DNA of 64,000 bases from Pseudomonas sp. MPC6 (GCF_006094435.1 NZ_CP034783.1:2941001-3005000); one strand, 5' to 3'; shown: positions 44,658 through 54,475, counted from the first letter of the stretch. The notes: a model not told the origin generated them from the letters alone. Translations and numbers: made by a program.

Positions 44658-44658
44658 G

Positions 44659-45105
44659 TCATTGGCCTCCAGCCAGTCTGCCCAGTGGGGCGAGGCCGGT
44701 ACTCAAGGCACGGTTGATGGTTCCCGAGATCGCCCCGCCACTGCCGCCACCGTGGCCCGCGGTCATGCCAGGCATGCCGTTGGGGTTGGTGATCACGTTG
44801 AGGCCTTGCATGCCTGAGCCGTTTTGGGGAATGTTGTTGCTGATGGAGGAGCCGCTGGCGACGTTGGCAAAGTCGCCATCGCTGAGCTCGGCATTGCTGA
44901 GGCTTTGGGTGACTCGTTCAGAAGGGTTGACGTTGACAGTCGTCGGATTGGGATCCTTGCCTCCGTTGCGGCCGATGTGCACCGGCTGAACGTCACGTTT
45001 AAGCACGATGACCCCATTGCCTTCAGCTTGAACATTGAAACTGAGTATCGAGGTGGCGAATCCGACCAGCAGGAGGTGGGTTATTCCGTTGTTGAAAGTT
45101 CCCAT
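44659..45105 (-). CDS. fapA: Functional amyloid regulator/chaperone FapA
   Basis: A 148-residue secreted protein, first gene of the fap operon. A hydrophobic leader (HLLLVGFATSILSFNVQAEG) is followed by a region with NPTTVNVNPSERVTQSLSNA and a C-terminal Gly/Met-rich segment (GMQGLNVITNPNGMPGMTAG). FapA is reported to hold FapB and FapC soluble and affect fibre make-up. AAGGAA lies eight bases before the ATG, and the sigma-54-like promoter is 55 bp upstream. Confidence 0.9.
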   Translation of the reverse strand: MGTFNNGITHLLLVGFATSILSFNVQAEGNGVIVLKRDVQPVHIGRNGGKDPNPTTVNVNPSERVTQSLSNAELSDGDFANVASGSSISNNIPQNGSGMQGLNVITNPNGMPGMTAGHGGGSGGAISGTINRALSTGLAPLGRLAGGQ

Positions 45106-45457
45106 GGCAACTATTCCTTCTTCTGCGAGCTGGACCTTGTCAGCGTTATGAAGGAGATAGCGAAAGCTGTGCCGCTTTCTGATAGTCGTGGGAATTCAAT
45201 AGCTTGCGAATTATGCCAAGAGGGGGCGTGTTGGGCTCTGTTTCAGATTTGAGACAGTGCTAAACACCTGTATCAGGCAAAAGCAGTTGCGATGCTCTAG
45301 ATCAAGGGTTGACGGCGATGTGTTTCATTTTCCTTACAGCCGGGGTGTAAAGATTATGAAGCCGTTCAAATAGCCAGTTTGAGCTCGGAGGGGTGTTTCA
45401 AAAATGGACACTTCCCCCCCAAAACAGGGGAAAACCGCGTCCGGATTGGCAAAATAG
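45106..45457. other. 352-bp upstream region of the fap operon
   Basis: No gene is seen. It holds the putative sigma-54 promoter of fapA at 45159-45174. AT-rich stretches near 45280-45350 could bind an activator or integration host factor, but I see no clear repeated site. The end of the NadR-like gene forms its left border. Confidence 0.65.
45159..45174 (-). promoter_or_regulatory. Putative sigma-54 promoter of fapA
   Basis: The minus strand reads CGGCACAGCTTTCGCT: GG and GC are separated by the required 10 bases, and the GGCAC core of the -24 element is present. Transcription would start about 12 bases downstream, near 45148, leaving a leader of about 43 bases before the fapA ATG with its AAGGAA site. 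Confidence 0.68.
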
Positions 45458-45982
45458 TCAGGAATCGAGCAGGAGCTCAACGGCCTTCAGGGCCTGGCTG
45501 CGACGCGCGGCCCAATCGCCCTGCAGCACCTGAACCGGTTGTCGATGGTGCTCCAGCCAGGCAAGGGTCTGCTCGAAGAAGTCCCGGCGTTGTCCCAGTT
45601 CGGGTTGGCAACGCTGCCCGTCATCCGTCCAGGCGACATCGTCGGGGGACAATAGCAGGTGCAAATCATATTGCCTGGTCAACAGCGCCTGTTCGATCCA
45701 GACCGGGCACTCGCCAAACAGGGTCCGGCTCCAGAGGATGTTGCTCAGCAAGTGAGTGTCGAGCAGCAGCAACCGAGGCTGTCGGGCGCGGGCCCCGTCC
45801 TCCCATTGCAGTTGTCCGCGGGCAATGGGCGTAATGTCGGCCAGGCAGGTATCCCGTGGGTTCTGCTCGATGAACCAGCGGACATATTCGTCCACCAGAA
45901 CGCCGCCGAAATGCGCTTGCAGTTCGGCCGCGAGCCAACTCTTGCCACTGGATTCGGGACCGGTGAGCACCAGGACTTTCAT
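45458..45982 (-). CDS. NadR-like nicotinamide riboside kinase/ATPase
   Basis: A 174-residue P-loop protein resembling the kinase domain of NadR. Walker A is TGPESSGKSWLA at residues 7-18, followed by VDEYVRWFI and LLLDTHLLSNILW. It probably phosphorylates nicotinamide riboside brought in by the co-encoded PnuC. The ATG overlaps the pnuC stop by 4 bases, so the two are translationally coupled. The adenylyltransferase and regulator domains of full NadR are missing. Confidence 0.87.
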   Translation of the reverse strand: MKVLVLTGPESSGKSWLAAELQAHFGGVLVDEYVRWFIEQNPRDTCLADITPIARGQLQWEDGARARQPRLLLLDTHLLSNILWSRTLFGECPVWIEQALLTRQYDLHLLLSPDDVAWTDDGQRCQPELGQRRDFFEQTLAWLEHHRQPVQVLQGDWAARRSQALKAVELLLDS

Positions 45983-46542
45983 GTGCGCAATACCGGGTCG
46001 GCGCGCCATTCCCGCCAGCCTTGCACGGCTATCAGGGCAAACAGCGCGTAGAGGCCGGCGGTCAGGTACATCCCCTTGTAGACAAACAGCCCGACGAAAA
46101 TCACGTCCAGGGTGATCCACAGTGGCCAGCATTGCACGCGTTTCTGCGCCATCCAGACTTGCGCCACCAGGCTGAAACCGGTCAGCGCCGCATCGAGCCA
46201 GGGTTGGGCGGCATCGGTCCAGTGCGCCATTGCCGCGCCTAGCAGCAGACTGCCGATCGCGCCGACGGCAAGACTGAGCGTTATCGATTGACCATCGAGC
46301 CGGCTGACCTGCCGCCCCTGACGGGTGTCGCCCGCACGCGTCCACTGCCACCAGCCATACAGCTGCAAGGCGGCATAGATCACCTGCAGCAGCATGTCCG
46401 AATACAGTTTCACTTCAAAAAAGATCCAGCTGTAGAGCAGTACCATGACCAGGCCGATCGGCCAGCACCAGGGGTTCTGTTTGACCGTCAACCAGACGGC
46501 AATGACACCGAGGGTGGCGGCAAACAGTTCAAGCCCGGACAT
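45979..46542 (-). CDS. pnuC: Nicotinamide riboside transporter PnuC
   Basis: A 187-residue inner-membrane protein with about seven hydrophobic segments. PnuC features: WLTVKQNPWCWPIGLVMVLLY near the start, QLYGWWQW in the middle and QCWPLWITLDVIFVGLFVYKG in the second half. ATG at 46542 (MSGLELFA) has GGAACC-like AGGAACC upstream and gives the normal family start; longer forms have no support. It is coupled to the NadR-like kinase gene, forming a riboside uptake-and-trapping pair. Confidence 0.9.
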   Translation of the reverse strand: MSGLELFAATLGVIAVWLTVKQNPWCWPIGLVMVLLYSWIFFEVKLYSDMLLQVIYAALQLYGWWQWTRAGDTRQGRQVSRLDGQSITLSLAVGAIGSLLLGAAMAHWTDAAQPWLDAALTGFSLVAQVWMAQKRVQCWPLWITLDVIFVGLFVYKGMYLTAGLYALFALIAVQGWREWRADPVLRT

Positions 46543-46622
46543 GGAGGTTCCTTGGGGGAAGTCGAAGAGGGAGGCGATTGTAACGGGTAGGCGCGGTTGG
46601 CGGGGTGGTTTGATCGTGTACA

Positions 46623-46675
46623 TATCCGTTCACGGATAAGTACTCCGCGGCAGCGTTTATCAGACTTGTCTGATA
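46623..46675. promoter_or_regulatory. Two adjacent palindromes upstream of pnuC
   Basis: TATCCG-TTCA-CGGATA lies at 46623-46638, and TATCAGAC-TT-GTCTGATA at 46658-46675, 80 to 130 bp before pnuC and 170 to 220 bp before uppP. Both are perfect and look like operators for one or two regulators of unknown identity. Confidence 0.45.
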
Positions 46676-46841
46676 GGATTTCGGCCCCGCGCGGAAAAAC
46701 CTGAGTCCAAGTTGATTTTTCACGGAATTTTTACGGTTTTGTGGGGGAATTGCGCGCGCGGGACTTCATCTGCACTGATCACAGTGGCGTTCTGAAAATA
46801 TTAACGGGGCATGCCGTGGCGCATCGCTTCTTGGGGGATTG

Positions 46842-47672
46842 ATGGATCTTTGGACCGCCTTTCAGGCATTGATACTTGGCGTTGTTGAGGGATTGACGGA
46901 GTTTTTGCCCATTTCCAGTACCGGGCACCAGATCATCGTGGCCGACCTGCTCGACTTCGGGGGGGAGCGGGCCATGGCCTTCAACATCATCATCCAGCTC
47001 GGGGCGATCCTGGCGGTGGTGTGGGAGTTTCGCCGCAAGATTTTCGATGTGGTCGTCGGCCTGCCGACCCAGCCGGGCGCTCGACGCTTTACCGCGAACC
47101 TGCTGATCGCCTTTATGCCGGCCGTGGTATTGGGGGTGATTTTCGCCGACCTGATTCACCATTACCTGTTCAACCCGATCACCGTGGCCACGGCGCTGGT
47201 GGTCGGCGGTGTCGTCATGTTGTGGGCTGAACGGCGTCAGCATGAAGTGCATGCCCACACCGTTGACGAGATCACCTGGAAAGACGCGCTGAAGATCGGC
47301 TTTGCCCAGTGTCTGGCAATGATTCCGGGCACCTCGCGCTCCGGTTCGACGATCATTGGCGGTTTGCTGTTCGGCTTGTCGCGCAAGACCGCCACCGAGT
47401 TCTCGTTCTTCCTGGCGATGCCGACCATGGTCGGCGCGGCGGTGTACTCGGGCTACAAATACCGCGACCTGTTCGTGCCGGCGGATTTTCCGGTGTTCGC
47501 CATCGGCTTCGTCACTGCGTTCATCTTCGCGATGATTGCCGTGCGCGGCCTGCTCGTGTTCATCGGCAGTCACAGCTACGCGGCGTTCGCCTGGTATCGC
47601 ATCGTGTTCGGCCTGATCATCCTTGCCACCTGGCAGTTCGGTTGGGTTGACTGGACCGCCGTCCAGCCATGA
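46842..47672 (+). CDS. uppP: Undecaprenyl-diphosphatase UppP (BacA)
   Basis: A 276-residue integral membrane phosphatase that recycles undecaprenyl pyrophosphate for cell-wall synthesis and can raise bacitracin resistance. The two signature motifs are clear: [14 protein letters not shown] at residues 16-29 and [15 protein letters not shown] near residue 165. ATG at 46842 is preferred to the TTG one codon earlier. Its stop overlaps the start of the DUF1294 gene by 4 bases. Confidence 0.94.
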   Translation: MDLWTAFQALILGVVEGLTEFLPISSTGHQIIVADLLDFGGERAMAFNIIIQLGAILAVVWEFRRKIFDVVVGLPTQPGARRFTANLLIAFMPAVVLGVIFADLIHHYLFNPITVATALVVGGVVMLWAERRQHEVHAHTVDEITWKDALKIGFAQCLAMIPGTSRSGSTIIGGLLFGLSRKTATEFSFFLAMPTMVGAAVYSGYKYRDLFVPADFPVFAIGFVTAFIFAMIAVRGLLVFIGSHSYAAFAWYRIVFGLIILATWQFGWVDWTAVQP

Positions 47673-48097
47673 CCGACTCCAGCGCGCGCAATAACCCCGG
47701 ACGCCGGTCCGGGGGCGAGATTCGCCATCCCGGGCTGAAACTGCTGGTGTTGGCGATCCTGTGCGCGCTGCCGCTGTCGGGTTCGATGACGATGTGGCTG
47801 GGGGGCATTTCACGGGTGCCCCTGGCGGCTTATGGCATCGTCAGCGTGCTGGCGTTCCTGCTGTACTGGAGCGACAAGCGCAAGGCTCGGCTCGATCGCT
47901 GGCGCATACCGGAGAACGTGTTGCATGCGGTGGAACTCGCCGGCGGCTGGCCTGGCGCGTTGCTGGCCCAGCAGGTGTTTCGGCACAAGACGCGCAAGCT
48001 TTCGTTTCAGGTGCTGTTCTGGGTGATCGTGTTGCTGCACCAGGTGTTCTGGATCGATCAATTGTTCCTTGGCGCCCATCTTTTCGCGCTGGTTTAA
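47669..48097 (+). CDS. DUF1294 membrane protein
   Basis: A 142-residue membrane protein with hydrophobic segments near residues 23-45, 52-66 and 113-135, and the DUF1294 signature [21 protein letters not shown] ... [19 protein letters not shown]. It is coupled to uppP by an ATGA overlap. The function of the domain is not known to me. Confidence 0.87.
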   Translation: MTDSSARNNPGRRSGGEIRHPGLKLLVLAILCALPLSGSMTMWLGGISRVPLAAYGIVSVLAFLLYWSDKRKARLDRWRIPENVLHAVELAGGWPGALLAQQVFRHKTRKLSFQVLFWVIVLLHQVFWIDQLFLGAHLFALV

Positions 48098-48109
48098 ATT
48101 CGCGCAGCT

Positions 48110-48469
48110 TTAAAGCAACAGGCCGACCTGGGTGCGCTTGGGCAATTTGCGCACCACCAGTTGATGGGAACGTCGCAACAAGTCTTGCAGCTCTTCGGCA
48201 CCAAGCGGGTAGGGCGTTGCCATGATGATCCACTGCGCCCGCGCCAGATAAGGTGCCGGGTGAATGCCCGGACGGTCGCAATGACCGAGAAACAGATCCT
48301 TGTCGACCTTGAACGCCAGGGATGCGCCCCGCAGGTTCTGCAAGGCGAACATCTTGTTTCCGGCAATCGAAAACACCCGCACGCCACCCCACTTGTAGTC
48401 TTCCCGCGCGCCGGGCAGCGCCAGGCAGAACTGCGCGACATCCTCTTCGCTCATGCGTGCGGCCTTCAT
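48110..48469 (-). CDS. MmcQ/YjbR family protein
   Basis: A 119-residue protein of the YjbR/MmcQ double-wing fold: EEDVAQFCLALPGAREDYKWG at the start, FSIAGNKMFALQNL and SLAFKVDKDLFLGHC in the middle. The start ATG at 48469 overlaps the stop of the LysR gene (ATGA), so they are co-transcribed. Family members bind DNA in some cases; no specific role is known. Confidence 0.88.
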   Translation of the reverse strand: MKAARMSEEDVAQFCLALPGAREDYKWGGVRVFSIAGNKMFALQNLRGASLAFKVDKDLFLGHCDRPGIHPAPYLARAQWIIMATPYPLGAEELQDLLRRSHQLVVRKLPKRTQVGLLL

Positions 48470-49374
48470 AGCAATCGTTCCCCGCAGGCGTTGAAAGATT
48501 CGATCAAATGGTCGATCCAGGCGCGCACCGCCGGCATCACCCCGCGCCGATGAGGGTAGACCGCTTGCAGCCAGCCGCCTGGCAATGACCAGTCAGGCAG
48601 CAACTGCACCAGCGAGCCGTCTGCCAGCGCTTGCTCGCAATACATCATCGGCAACAGGGTAAACCCCTGGCCCGCCAGGGTGCAGGCCTTGCGCACGATG
48701 AAGTCATCGATACCCAATCGCGCTTCGAGGGTCAAGTCAACGCTGTTGCCCTGTTGATCGAGCATGCGGATGTGCACCATGCGATCGGCTTCCAGCGCGC
48801 CGAGCACCGGCAGTTTTTTCAGGTCTTCGGGGTGGTTGATCTCATGTCCATGCAGGAAGGCGGGGCTGGCGACCATCGCCATTTGCGCCTGGCGCAGGCG
48901 TCGGGTGACCAGCAACGGGTCTTCGTCGCCCAACTCGCGCACGCGCAGGGCGACGTCGACGCCCTCGGTTACCAGGTCGACCCGTCGATTGAGCAACATG
49001 ACCTCCAGTTGAACCAGTGGATACTTCGCCAGGAAATCACTGATCACGGTCGGCAGAATCTCGTGGGCCAACCCCACCGGACAAGACACCCGCAAACGTC
49101 CGCGGGGCTCGCTGGACATGCTGGCCACTGCCTCATCGGCCATCTCGGCTTCCAGCAGCATCGCCTGACAGTGCCGCAGGTAACGCTCGCCCACGGCCGT
49201 CAGCTTGAGTTGGCGGGTGGTGCGTTGCAGCAGGCGAGCGCCGAGGCGTTCTTCCAGCTCGGCGATCCGACGCGACAGGCGCGACTTGGGTATCCCGAGC
49301 AAACGCCCGGCTGCCGCGAAACCACCGGCTTCGACCACCTTGGCGAAATAGTAGAGATCATTGAGGTCTTGCAT
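48466..49374 (-). CDS. LysR-family transcriptional regulator
   Basis: A 302-residue CrgA-type LysR protein: HTH at residues about 15-45 ([29 protein letters not shown]) and effector domain with [18 protein letters not shown] at 49374 (MQDLND) is the usual family start; a GTG three codons earlier is also open. It is divergent from the azoreductase gene, and the MmcQ gene follows it with a 4-base overlap. LysR/azoR pairs are common in Pseudomonas, so azoR is the likely target. Confidence 0.9.
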   Translation of the reverse strand: MQDLNDLYYFAKVVEAGGFAAAGRLLGIPKSRLSRRIAELEERLGARLLQRTTRQLKLTAVGERYLRHCQAMLLEAEMADEAVASMSSEPRGRLRVSCPVGLAHEILPTVISDFLAKYPLVQLEVMLLNRRVDLVTEGVDVALRVRELGDEDPLLVTRRLRQAQMAMVASPAFLHGHEINHPEDLKKLPVLGALEADRMVHIRMLDQQGNSVDLTLEARLGIDDFIVRKACTLAGQGFTLLPMMYCEQALADGSLVQLLPDWSLPGGWLQAVYPHRRGVMPAVRAWIDHLIESFNACGERLL

Positions 49375-49503
49375 ATGGGTCACTCGATTGTTCTATCAGT
49401 GGGACGAACTATCGTATTGTTGCCATCTAATCAGCTATTGGTTTCGCCTGTAGGATTGTTTCCATCAGATCGCCATGAGCGGTCCTCACTTGGAGATCCC
49501 CAC

Positions 49504-50115
49504 ATGAAATTGCTGCATATCGATTCGAGCATTCTTGGCGACAACTCGGCTTCCCGTCAGTTGAGCAGCGAAGTCGTCAAGGCCTGGCAAACCGCCGAGC
49601 CGAGCGCCGTGGTGACTTACCGTGACCTGGCTGCCGACGCCATCAGCCATTTCTCCGCCGCCACCCTGGTGGCTGCCGGCACCACGGCAGAACTGCGCAA
49701 TGCCGCGCAACAGCACGAAGCCGATCTGAGCGCCCAGGCGCTGGCTGAATTCCTCGCCGCCGATGCGGTGGTGATTGCCGCCCCGATGTACAACTTCACC
49801 ATTCCGACTCAACTCAAGGCCTGGATCGACCGCATCGCCGTTGCCGGTCAGACCTTCCGCTACACCGAAGCCGGCCCTGAAGGCCTTTGCGGTAACAAGA
49901 AAGTGGTGATTGTCTCGACATCTGGCGGCCTGCACGTGGGTCAGGTCACTGGCGTTGCCCATGAAGAATATTTGAAAGTCATGTTCGGCTTCCTCGGTAT
50001 CACCGATATCGAGTTCGTCCGCGCCCATGGCCTGGCTTACGGTGATGAAGTGCGGACCAAGGCCATGAACGATGCCCAGACGCACATCAGCGAGCAATTG
50101 TTCGTCGCCGCGTAA
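49504..50115 (+). CDS. azoR: FMN-dependent NADH-azoreductase
   Basis: A 203-residue flavodoxin-fold quinone/azo reductase. The FMN-binding features are [17 protein letters not shown] near the start, [18 protein letters not shown] near residue 95 and the STSGGLH loop near 140. It uses NADH to reduce quinones and azo bonds and protects against thiol and quinone stress. TTGGAG precedes the ATG. Divergent from a LysR gene across 129 bp. Confidence 0.92.
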   Translation: MKLLHIDSSILGDNSASRQLSSEVVKAWQTAEPSAVVTYRDLAADAISHFSAATLVAAGTTAELRNAAQQHEADLSAQALAEFLAADAVVIAAPMYNFTIPTQLKAWIDRIAVAGQTFRYTEAGPEGLCGNKKVVIVSTSGGLHVGQVTGVAHEEYLKVMFGFLGITDIEFVRAHGLAYGDEVRTKAMNDAQTHISEQLFVAA

Positions 50116-50283
50116 GGCTTGCGTAAAGACGTCAAACAGCTCGGGCAACAACCAAAAAACTCTGTATTCTGATCACGCAAGTGCCAGAAGCGGAGTTTTT
50201 TGTTTCTGGTTGTTGCTGGTTCTGGCCCGGGTTATGCACTCAAGGGTTATCGTCTCCGGTCAAGTAACAAGGTGGGGCATCCC

Positions 50284-51321
50284 ATGGTGCGTCTTTGTGC
50301 AAGCTTGCTGATATGTCTGCTCGGCAGCCTGAATTCAGTGCACGCCGCACCTGCGCCACATACGCACTGGAGCGTCGGCTTCCATGAGATGAGCTTCCTC
50401 GATCCGCTGGACCTGCAGCCGATGCGTGCCATCGCCTTCTATCCTTCCAGCGACAAGGAACACACCAGCATACTCGAGGGCTATACCGTCGAAGCCGGCG
50501 AAGATACCCGCGTCGCCATCGGTCGTTTCCCGATGCTGATGCTGTCCCATGGCAACACCGGAACCCCGCTGGCCCTGCACGATCTCGCCACCTCGCTGGC
50601 GCGCAAGGGGTTCGTCGTGGTGGCGGTGATCCATCCCGGCGACAACTCCAGGGACCACAGCCGCCTGGGTACCTTGAGCAATCTGTATGGCCGGCCGATC
50701 CAGATTTCCCAAGCCATCACCGCGACCCTGGGCGATCGCATGCTTGCGCCCTTCGTCAATGCCAACCAGGTCGGCGTGATCGGCTATTCGGCGGGAGGGG
50801 AAACCGCATTGATCCTCTCGGGTGCGACGCCGGACCTGGACCGTCTGCGCCGCTATTGCCAGGAGCGGCCGGATGATCGCGATGCCTGCAACACCCAAGG
50901 CGAATTGATCGTTGATCGCGATGACCTGCAACCGGTGGCTGACCCACGGGTTCATGCCTTGCTGCTGATGGCGCCGCTGAGCCTGAAGTTCGGGCGCCAT
51001 ACCCTGGCCGACGTGCACGTGCCGGTGCTGCTTTACAGCGGCGACGGCGACAAACTGGTGGCATTCGACAAGAACGCTGCAGCGTTGGCGCGCAAACTGC
51101 CGATCGCGCCGGACTTCAAGTTGCTGGCCGGCGCCGGGCACTTCGTGTTCATGGCGCCCTGCAACGAAGAGCAGATTATCGCGATGCCGGCGTTGTGCAC
51201 CGATGCCGACGGGGTCGATCGCAAAGACATCCACCGCACCATGATTTCCGAAGCGGGGCGGTTCTTTTCCCGTGCGCTGGGCAAGCCGGACAGGGCCGGC
51301 ATGCAAACCGCCGATCAATAA
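50284..51321 (+). CDS. Secreted alpha/beta hydrolase (dienelactone/PAF-acetylhydrolase-like)
   Basis: A 345-residue protein with a signal peptide (LCASLLICLLGSLNSVHAAP). It shows FPMLMLSHGNTGTPLALHD, the nucleophile motif GYSAGGETAL, an Asp in SGDGDKLVA and a His in AGAGHFVFMAP, so a full catalytic triad. The layout resembles predicted dienelactone hydrolases and platelet-activating-factor acetylhydrolases. AGGTGG lies nine bases before the ATG at 50284; longer in-frame starts would add a poor leader. The substrate is unknown. Confidence 0.88.
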   Translation: MVRLCASLLICLLGSLNSVHAAPAPHTHWSVGFHEMSFLDPLDLQPMRAIAFYPSSDKEHTSILEGYTVEAGEDTRVAIGRFPMLMLSHGNTGTPLALHDLATSLARKGFVVVAVIHPGDNSRDHSRLGTLSNLYGRPIQISQAITATLGDRMLAPFVNANQVGVIGYSAGGETALILSGATPDLDRLRRYCQERPDDRDACNTQGELIVDRDDLQPVADPRVHALLLMAPLSLKFGRHTLADVHVPVLLYSGDGDKLVAFDKNAAALARKLPIAPDFKLLAGAGHFVFMAPCNEEQIIAMPALCTDADGVDRKDIHRTMISEAGRFFSRALGKPDRAGMQTADQ

Positions 51322-51338
51322 GGTTCACGCCACCCCCT

Positions 51339-51420
51339 GCAGGAGCTGGCTTGCCAGCGAATGGTCTTGAGTCTGCAGTGAGCCAATGGACGCCTTCGCT
51401 GGCAAGCCAGCGCCTACAGG
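51339..51420. repeat. REP pair
   Basis: TGCAGGAGCTGGCTTGCCAGCG and its inverse CGCTGGCAAGCCAGCGCCTACA lie between convergent hydrolase and MFS genes. Confidence 0.88.
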
Positions 51421-51431
51421 AGACGTGGCAA

Positions 51432-52619
51432 TCAGGCCATTGCGCGGCGTTTGAGTAACAGGGTCAAACCAAGTGCGCTCACCGACAGCAACGCCGCACT
51501 AAAGAATATCCACGAGTACCCCAGGTTCAAGGCGATGGCGCCCATCAACGGCCCGGCAATCGCCAGCGCCAGATCGAAAAACACCGCATAGGCACTCAAG
51601 CCCGCGCCGCGACTGGAATTGGGTACCTGCTTGATCGCCTCCACACCCAATGCCGGGTAGACCAGCGACAAGCCGAAGCCGGTCAGACCTGCGCCGATCA
51701 ACGCATAAGTGGTCGAGGGCGCGAGCCACAGCAGCCCCAGGCCCAAGGTTTCAACACACATGCAGGCAATGGCCGAGGTGAATCCGCCGAAGCGGCTGAT
51801 GCTGGAAATGAACAACAGCCGCGCCAGAATGAAACAGATGCCGAACACCGTCAGGCAGTAGGCCGCGCCAGCCCAGCCGCGGCTGACGTAATACAAAGTG
51901 ATAAAAGTAGTCAGGGTGCCGTATCCGATGGAGGCCAGGCTCAGGCTCGCGCCAAACGGCGCAATGCGCCCGAACACCGCCCAGAATGGCAGGCGCTCGC
52001 CACGAATCACCGGCACCGAGGGTTTGTTGCGGATCAGCAGCAGTGCGGCCAGTGCCAGCAGTGACAGGACAATCCCCAGGCTTTCAAAGCCGTACTCGGC
52101 GACCATCACCACCCCAAGTGGCGCGCCAATGGCGATGGCGCCGTAGGACGCAATCCCGTTCCAGGAAATCGAGCGCGCGGTATGTTCGGCACCGACCTGG
52201 CCCATGCACCAACTGATGGTGCCGACGCCAATCAAGCCTTGGGCGATCCCCAACAGCAGGCGGCCGGCGATCAGGATCAACAGACTCAACAACGGAAAGC
52301 TTTGCAGCAACGTCGACAACAGCGTCAGCACTCCGCTCAAGACGATCCCCGACAAGCCGTACACAATCGCCCGTTTGGTGCCAACACTGTCCGACATGCG
52401 CCCGGCCATGGGGCGGCTGAGCAGAGTGGCCAGGTACTGGCAGCCGATGGTCAGCCCCGCGATGATCGCGCTGAAACCCAGCTGTTCGTGGACGTACCCC
52501 GGTATCACCGCAATCGGCAGGCCGATGCACAGGAAGGCAATGAAGGTATAGAAGACGATGGAGACGATCTGCAGGGTGATCGCCGTGGAGCTTTGCGGGG
52601 GCACTTGCTGCACAGACAT
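51432..52619 (-). CDS. MFS transporter (YfcJ/YhhS-like)
   Basis: A 395-residue transporter with 12 hydrophobic segments and the MFS motif between helices 2 and 3 (SRPMAGRMSDSVGTKRAIV). The opening PIAVIPGYVHEQLGFSAIIAGLTIG and the overall pattern resemble the YfcJ/YhhS group, which exports small molecules such as arabinose or drugs. No neighbour hints at a substrate. Confidence 0.9.
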   Translation of the reverse strand: MSVQQVPPQSSTAITLQIVSIVFYTFIAFLCIGLPIAVIPGYVHEQLGFSAIIAGLTIGCQYLATLLSRPMAGRMSDSVGTKRAIVYGLSGIVLSGVLTLLSTLLQSFPLLSLLILIAGRLLLGIAQGLIGVGTISWCMGQVGAEHTARSISWNGIASYGAIAIGAPLGVVMVAEYGFESLGIVLSLLALAALLLIRNKPSVPVIRGERLPFWAVFGRIAPFGASLSLASIGYGTLTTFITLYYVSRGWAGAAYCLTVFGICFILARLLFISSISRFGGFTSAIACMCVETLGLGLLWLAPSTTYALIGAGLTGFGLSLVYPALGVEAIKQVPNSSRGAGLSAYAVFFDLALAIAGPLMGAIALNLGYSWIFFSAALLSVSALGLTLLLKRRAMA

Positions 52620-52710
52620 GACGGCTCGTTCGCGGGCGGCGGTAGGAGAACTGCATCATCGCTTGGATATAAAATAAAAGGAAGCAGGCTAACTATATCC
52701 GTGAGATCGA

Positions 52711-52780
52711 GGGCCTCTTCGCGAGCAAGCCCGCTCACACATTGGATCGCGGTCACCTGTAGGAGCGAGCTTGCTCGCGA
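52711..52780. repeat. REP pair in opposite arrangement
   Basis: CTTCGCGAGCAAGCCCGCTCACACA at left and TGTAGGAGCGAGCTTGCTCGCG at right, about 22 bases apart. The arms point toward each other the other way round from most pairs in this window. Confidence 0.85.
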
Positions 52781-52820
52781 TGATTTGCGCACCACAGAAA
52801 TTCTTGAACATTGAAATGCA

Positions 52821-52851
52821 AAAAGCCCTGTCACAAGGACAGGGCTTTTAC
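52821..52851 (-). terminator. Terminator after ybiT
   Basis: A perfect 12-bp stem (AAAAGCCCTGTC/GACAGGGCTTTT) with a 5-base loop and a T run on the minus strand, 37 bp after the ybiT stop. Confidence 0.9.
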
Positions 52852-52885
52852 TTGCATCTTGCAGCTTGAAACCAATAGCTGCTCT

Positions 52886-54475
52886 TTAGAACACAACACC
52901 CTGACTACGCAGGTAGTCATCATAGGTACCGCTGAAGTCGATCACGCCGCTGGCGCTCAACTCGATGATGCGAGTAGCCAAGGACGATACGAACTCACGG
53001 TCGTGGCTGACGAAGATCAGCGTGCCCGGGTAGTTCTCCAGCGCCAGGTTCAGCGCCTCGATCGATTCCATGTCCAAGTGGTTGGTCGGTTCGTCCATGA
53101 TCAGCACGTTCGGCTTTTGCAGGATCAGCTTGCCGAACAGCATGCGACCCTGCTCACCACCGGAGATGACCTTGACCGACTTGAGGATCTCGTCGTTGGA
53201 GAACAGCATCCGGCCGAGGGTGCCGCGAACGATTTGCTCGCCGCCCTGGGTCCATTGGCCCATCCAGTCGAACAGGTTGCAGTCGTCTTCGAAGTCGTGC
53301 GCGTGGTCCTGGGCGTAGTAGCCCAGTTCCGCGGCGTCGGTCCACTTCACGGTACCGGCATCCGGGGTCAGTTCATTGACCAGGGTGCGCAGCAGGGTGG
53401 TTTTACCGATACCGTTCGGGCCGATGATCGCCACGCGCTCTCCGGCTTCAACCACGAAGCTGAAATCCTTGAACAGCGGCTTGCCGTCGAAGCCTTTGGC
53501 CATGCGCTCGACGATGACCGCCTGACGGTGCAGCTTCTTGGTTTGTTCGAAACGGATGAATGGGCTGACACGGCTCGAAGGCTTGACCTCGGCCAGTTGG
53601 ATCTTGTCGATCGCCTTGGCGCGGGAGGTCGCTTGCTTGGCTTTCGAGGCGTTGGCCGAGAAGCGGCTGACGAACGATTGCAGCTCGGAAATCTGTGCTT
53701 TCTTCTTGGCGTTGTCCGACAGCAGTTGCTCGCGGGACTGGGTCGCCACGGTCATGTACTCGTCGTAGTTGCCCGGGAACAGGCGCAGCTCGCCGTAATC
53801 CAGGTCAGCCATGTGCGTGCACACGCTGTTCAGGAAGTGACGGTCGTGAGAGATGATGATCATCAGGCTGGAGCGCTGGGTCAGGATATTTTCCAGCCAG
53901 CGGATGGTGTTGATGTCCAGGTGGTTGGTCGGTTCGTCGAGCAACAGCACTTCCGGATCGGAGAACAGCGCCTGAGCCAGCAATACGCGCAGTTTCCAGC
54001 CCGGGGACACTTCGCTCATCGGGCCGAAGTGCTGCTCGATGCCGATACCCAGGCCCAGCAACAGTTCGCCGGCACGGGATTCGGCGGTGTAGCCGTCCAT
54101 TTCAGCGAACTCGGTTTCCAGCTCGGCCACGGCCATGCCGTCTTCTTCGGTCATTTCCGGCAGCGAGTAGATGCGGTCGCGCTCGGCCTTGACCTTCCAC
54201 AGCTCTTCGTGACCCATGATCACGGTATCGATCACGGTGAATTCTTCGTAGGCGAACTGGTCCTGGCGCAATTTACCCAGACGCACGTTCGGCTCCAGCA
54301 TGACCTGGCCGCCCGATGGCTCGAGGTCGCCACCGAGGATTTTCATGAAGGTCGATTTGCCGCAACCGTTCGCGCCGATCAGGCCATAACGGTTGCCCGC
54401 GCCGAATTTCACCGAAACGTTTTCAAATAGCGGCTTGGCGCCGAACTGCATCGTGATGTTAGCTGTAGAGATCAA
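52886..54475 (-). CDS. ybiT: ABC-F family ATPase YbiT
   Basis: A 529-residue soluble ATPase with two ABC domains: Walker [13 protein letters not shown] (about residue 30) and [12 protein letters not shown] (about 350), signature/Walker [13 protein letters not shown] and [12 protein letters not shown]. The linker region with [20 protein letters not shown] and the length match YbiT rather than EttA, Uup or YheS. ABC-F proteins act on the ribosome in translation and stress response. A good terminator follows the gene. Confidence 0.93.
   Translation of the reverse strand: MISTANITMQFGAKPLFENVSVKFGAGNRYGLIGANGCGKSTFMKILGGDLEPSGGQVMLEPNVRLGKLRQDQFAYEEFTVIDTVIMGHEELWKVKAERDRIYSLPEMTEEDGMAVAELETEFAEMDGYTAESRAGELLLGLGIGIEQHFGPMSEVSPGWKLRVLLAQALFSDPEVLLLDEPTNHLDINTIRWLENILTQRSSLMIIISHDRHFLNSVCTHMADLDYGELRLFPGNYDEYMTVATQSREQLLSDNAKKKAQISELQSFVSRFSANASKAKQATSRAKAIDKIQLAEVKPSSRVSPFIRFEQTKKLHRQAVIVERMAKGFDGKPLFKDFSFVVEAGERVAIIGPNGIGKTTLLRTLVNELTPDAGTVKWTDAAELGYYAQDHAHDFEDDCNLFDWMGQWTQGGEQIVRGTLGRMLFSNDEILKSVKVISGGEQGRMLFGKLILQKPNVLIMDEPTNHLDMESIEALNLALENYPGTLIFVSHDREFVSSLATRIIELSASGVIDFSGTYDDYLRSQGVVF

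Noticed and set aside
45170..45205. Alternative sigma-54 site near TTGGCATAATTCGCA upstream of fapA
   Set aside because: GG and GC are separated by 8 bases instead of 10, so the site at 45159-45174 is preferred.
45408..45434. Hairpin of C and G runs upstream of the NadR-like gene's 3' end as a terminator
   Set aside because: The stem TTCCCC/GGGGAA exists but there is no proper T run in either direction.
46655..46840. NAD-type riboswitch for pnuC
   Set aside because: I could not match the leader to a known riboswitch class; only simple palindromes are seen.
46779..47813. 344-codon open frame opposite uppP and DUF1294
   Set aside because: Antisense to two coupled, well-recognised genes.
52811..54430. 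539-codon open frame opposite ybiT
   Set aside because: Antisense shadow of a clear ABC-F ATPase; starts inside the ybiT terminator.
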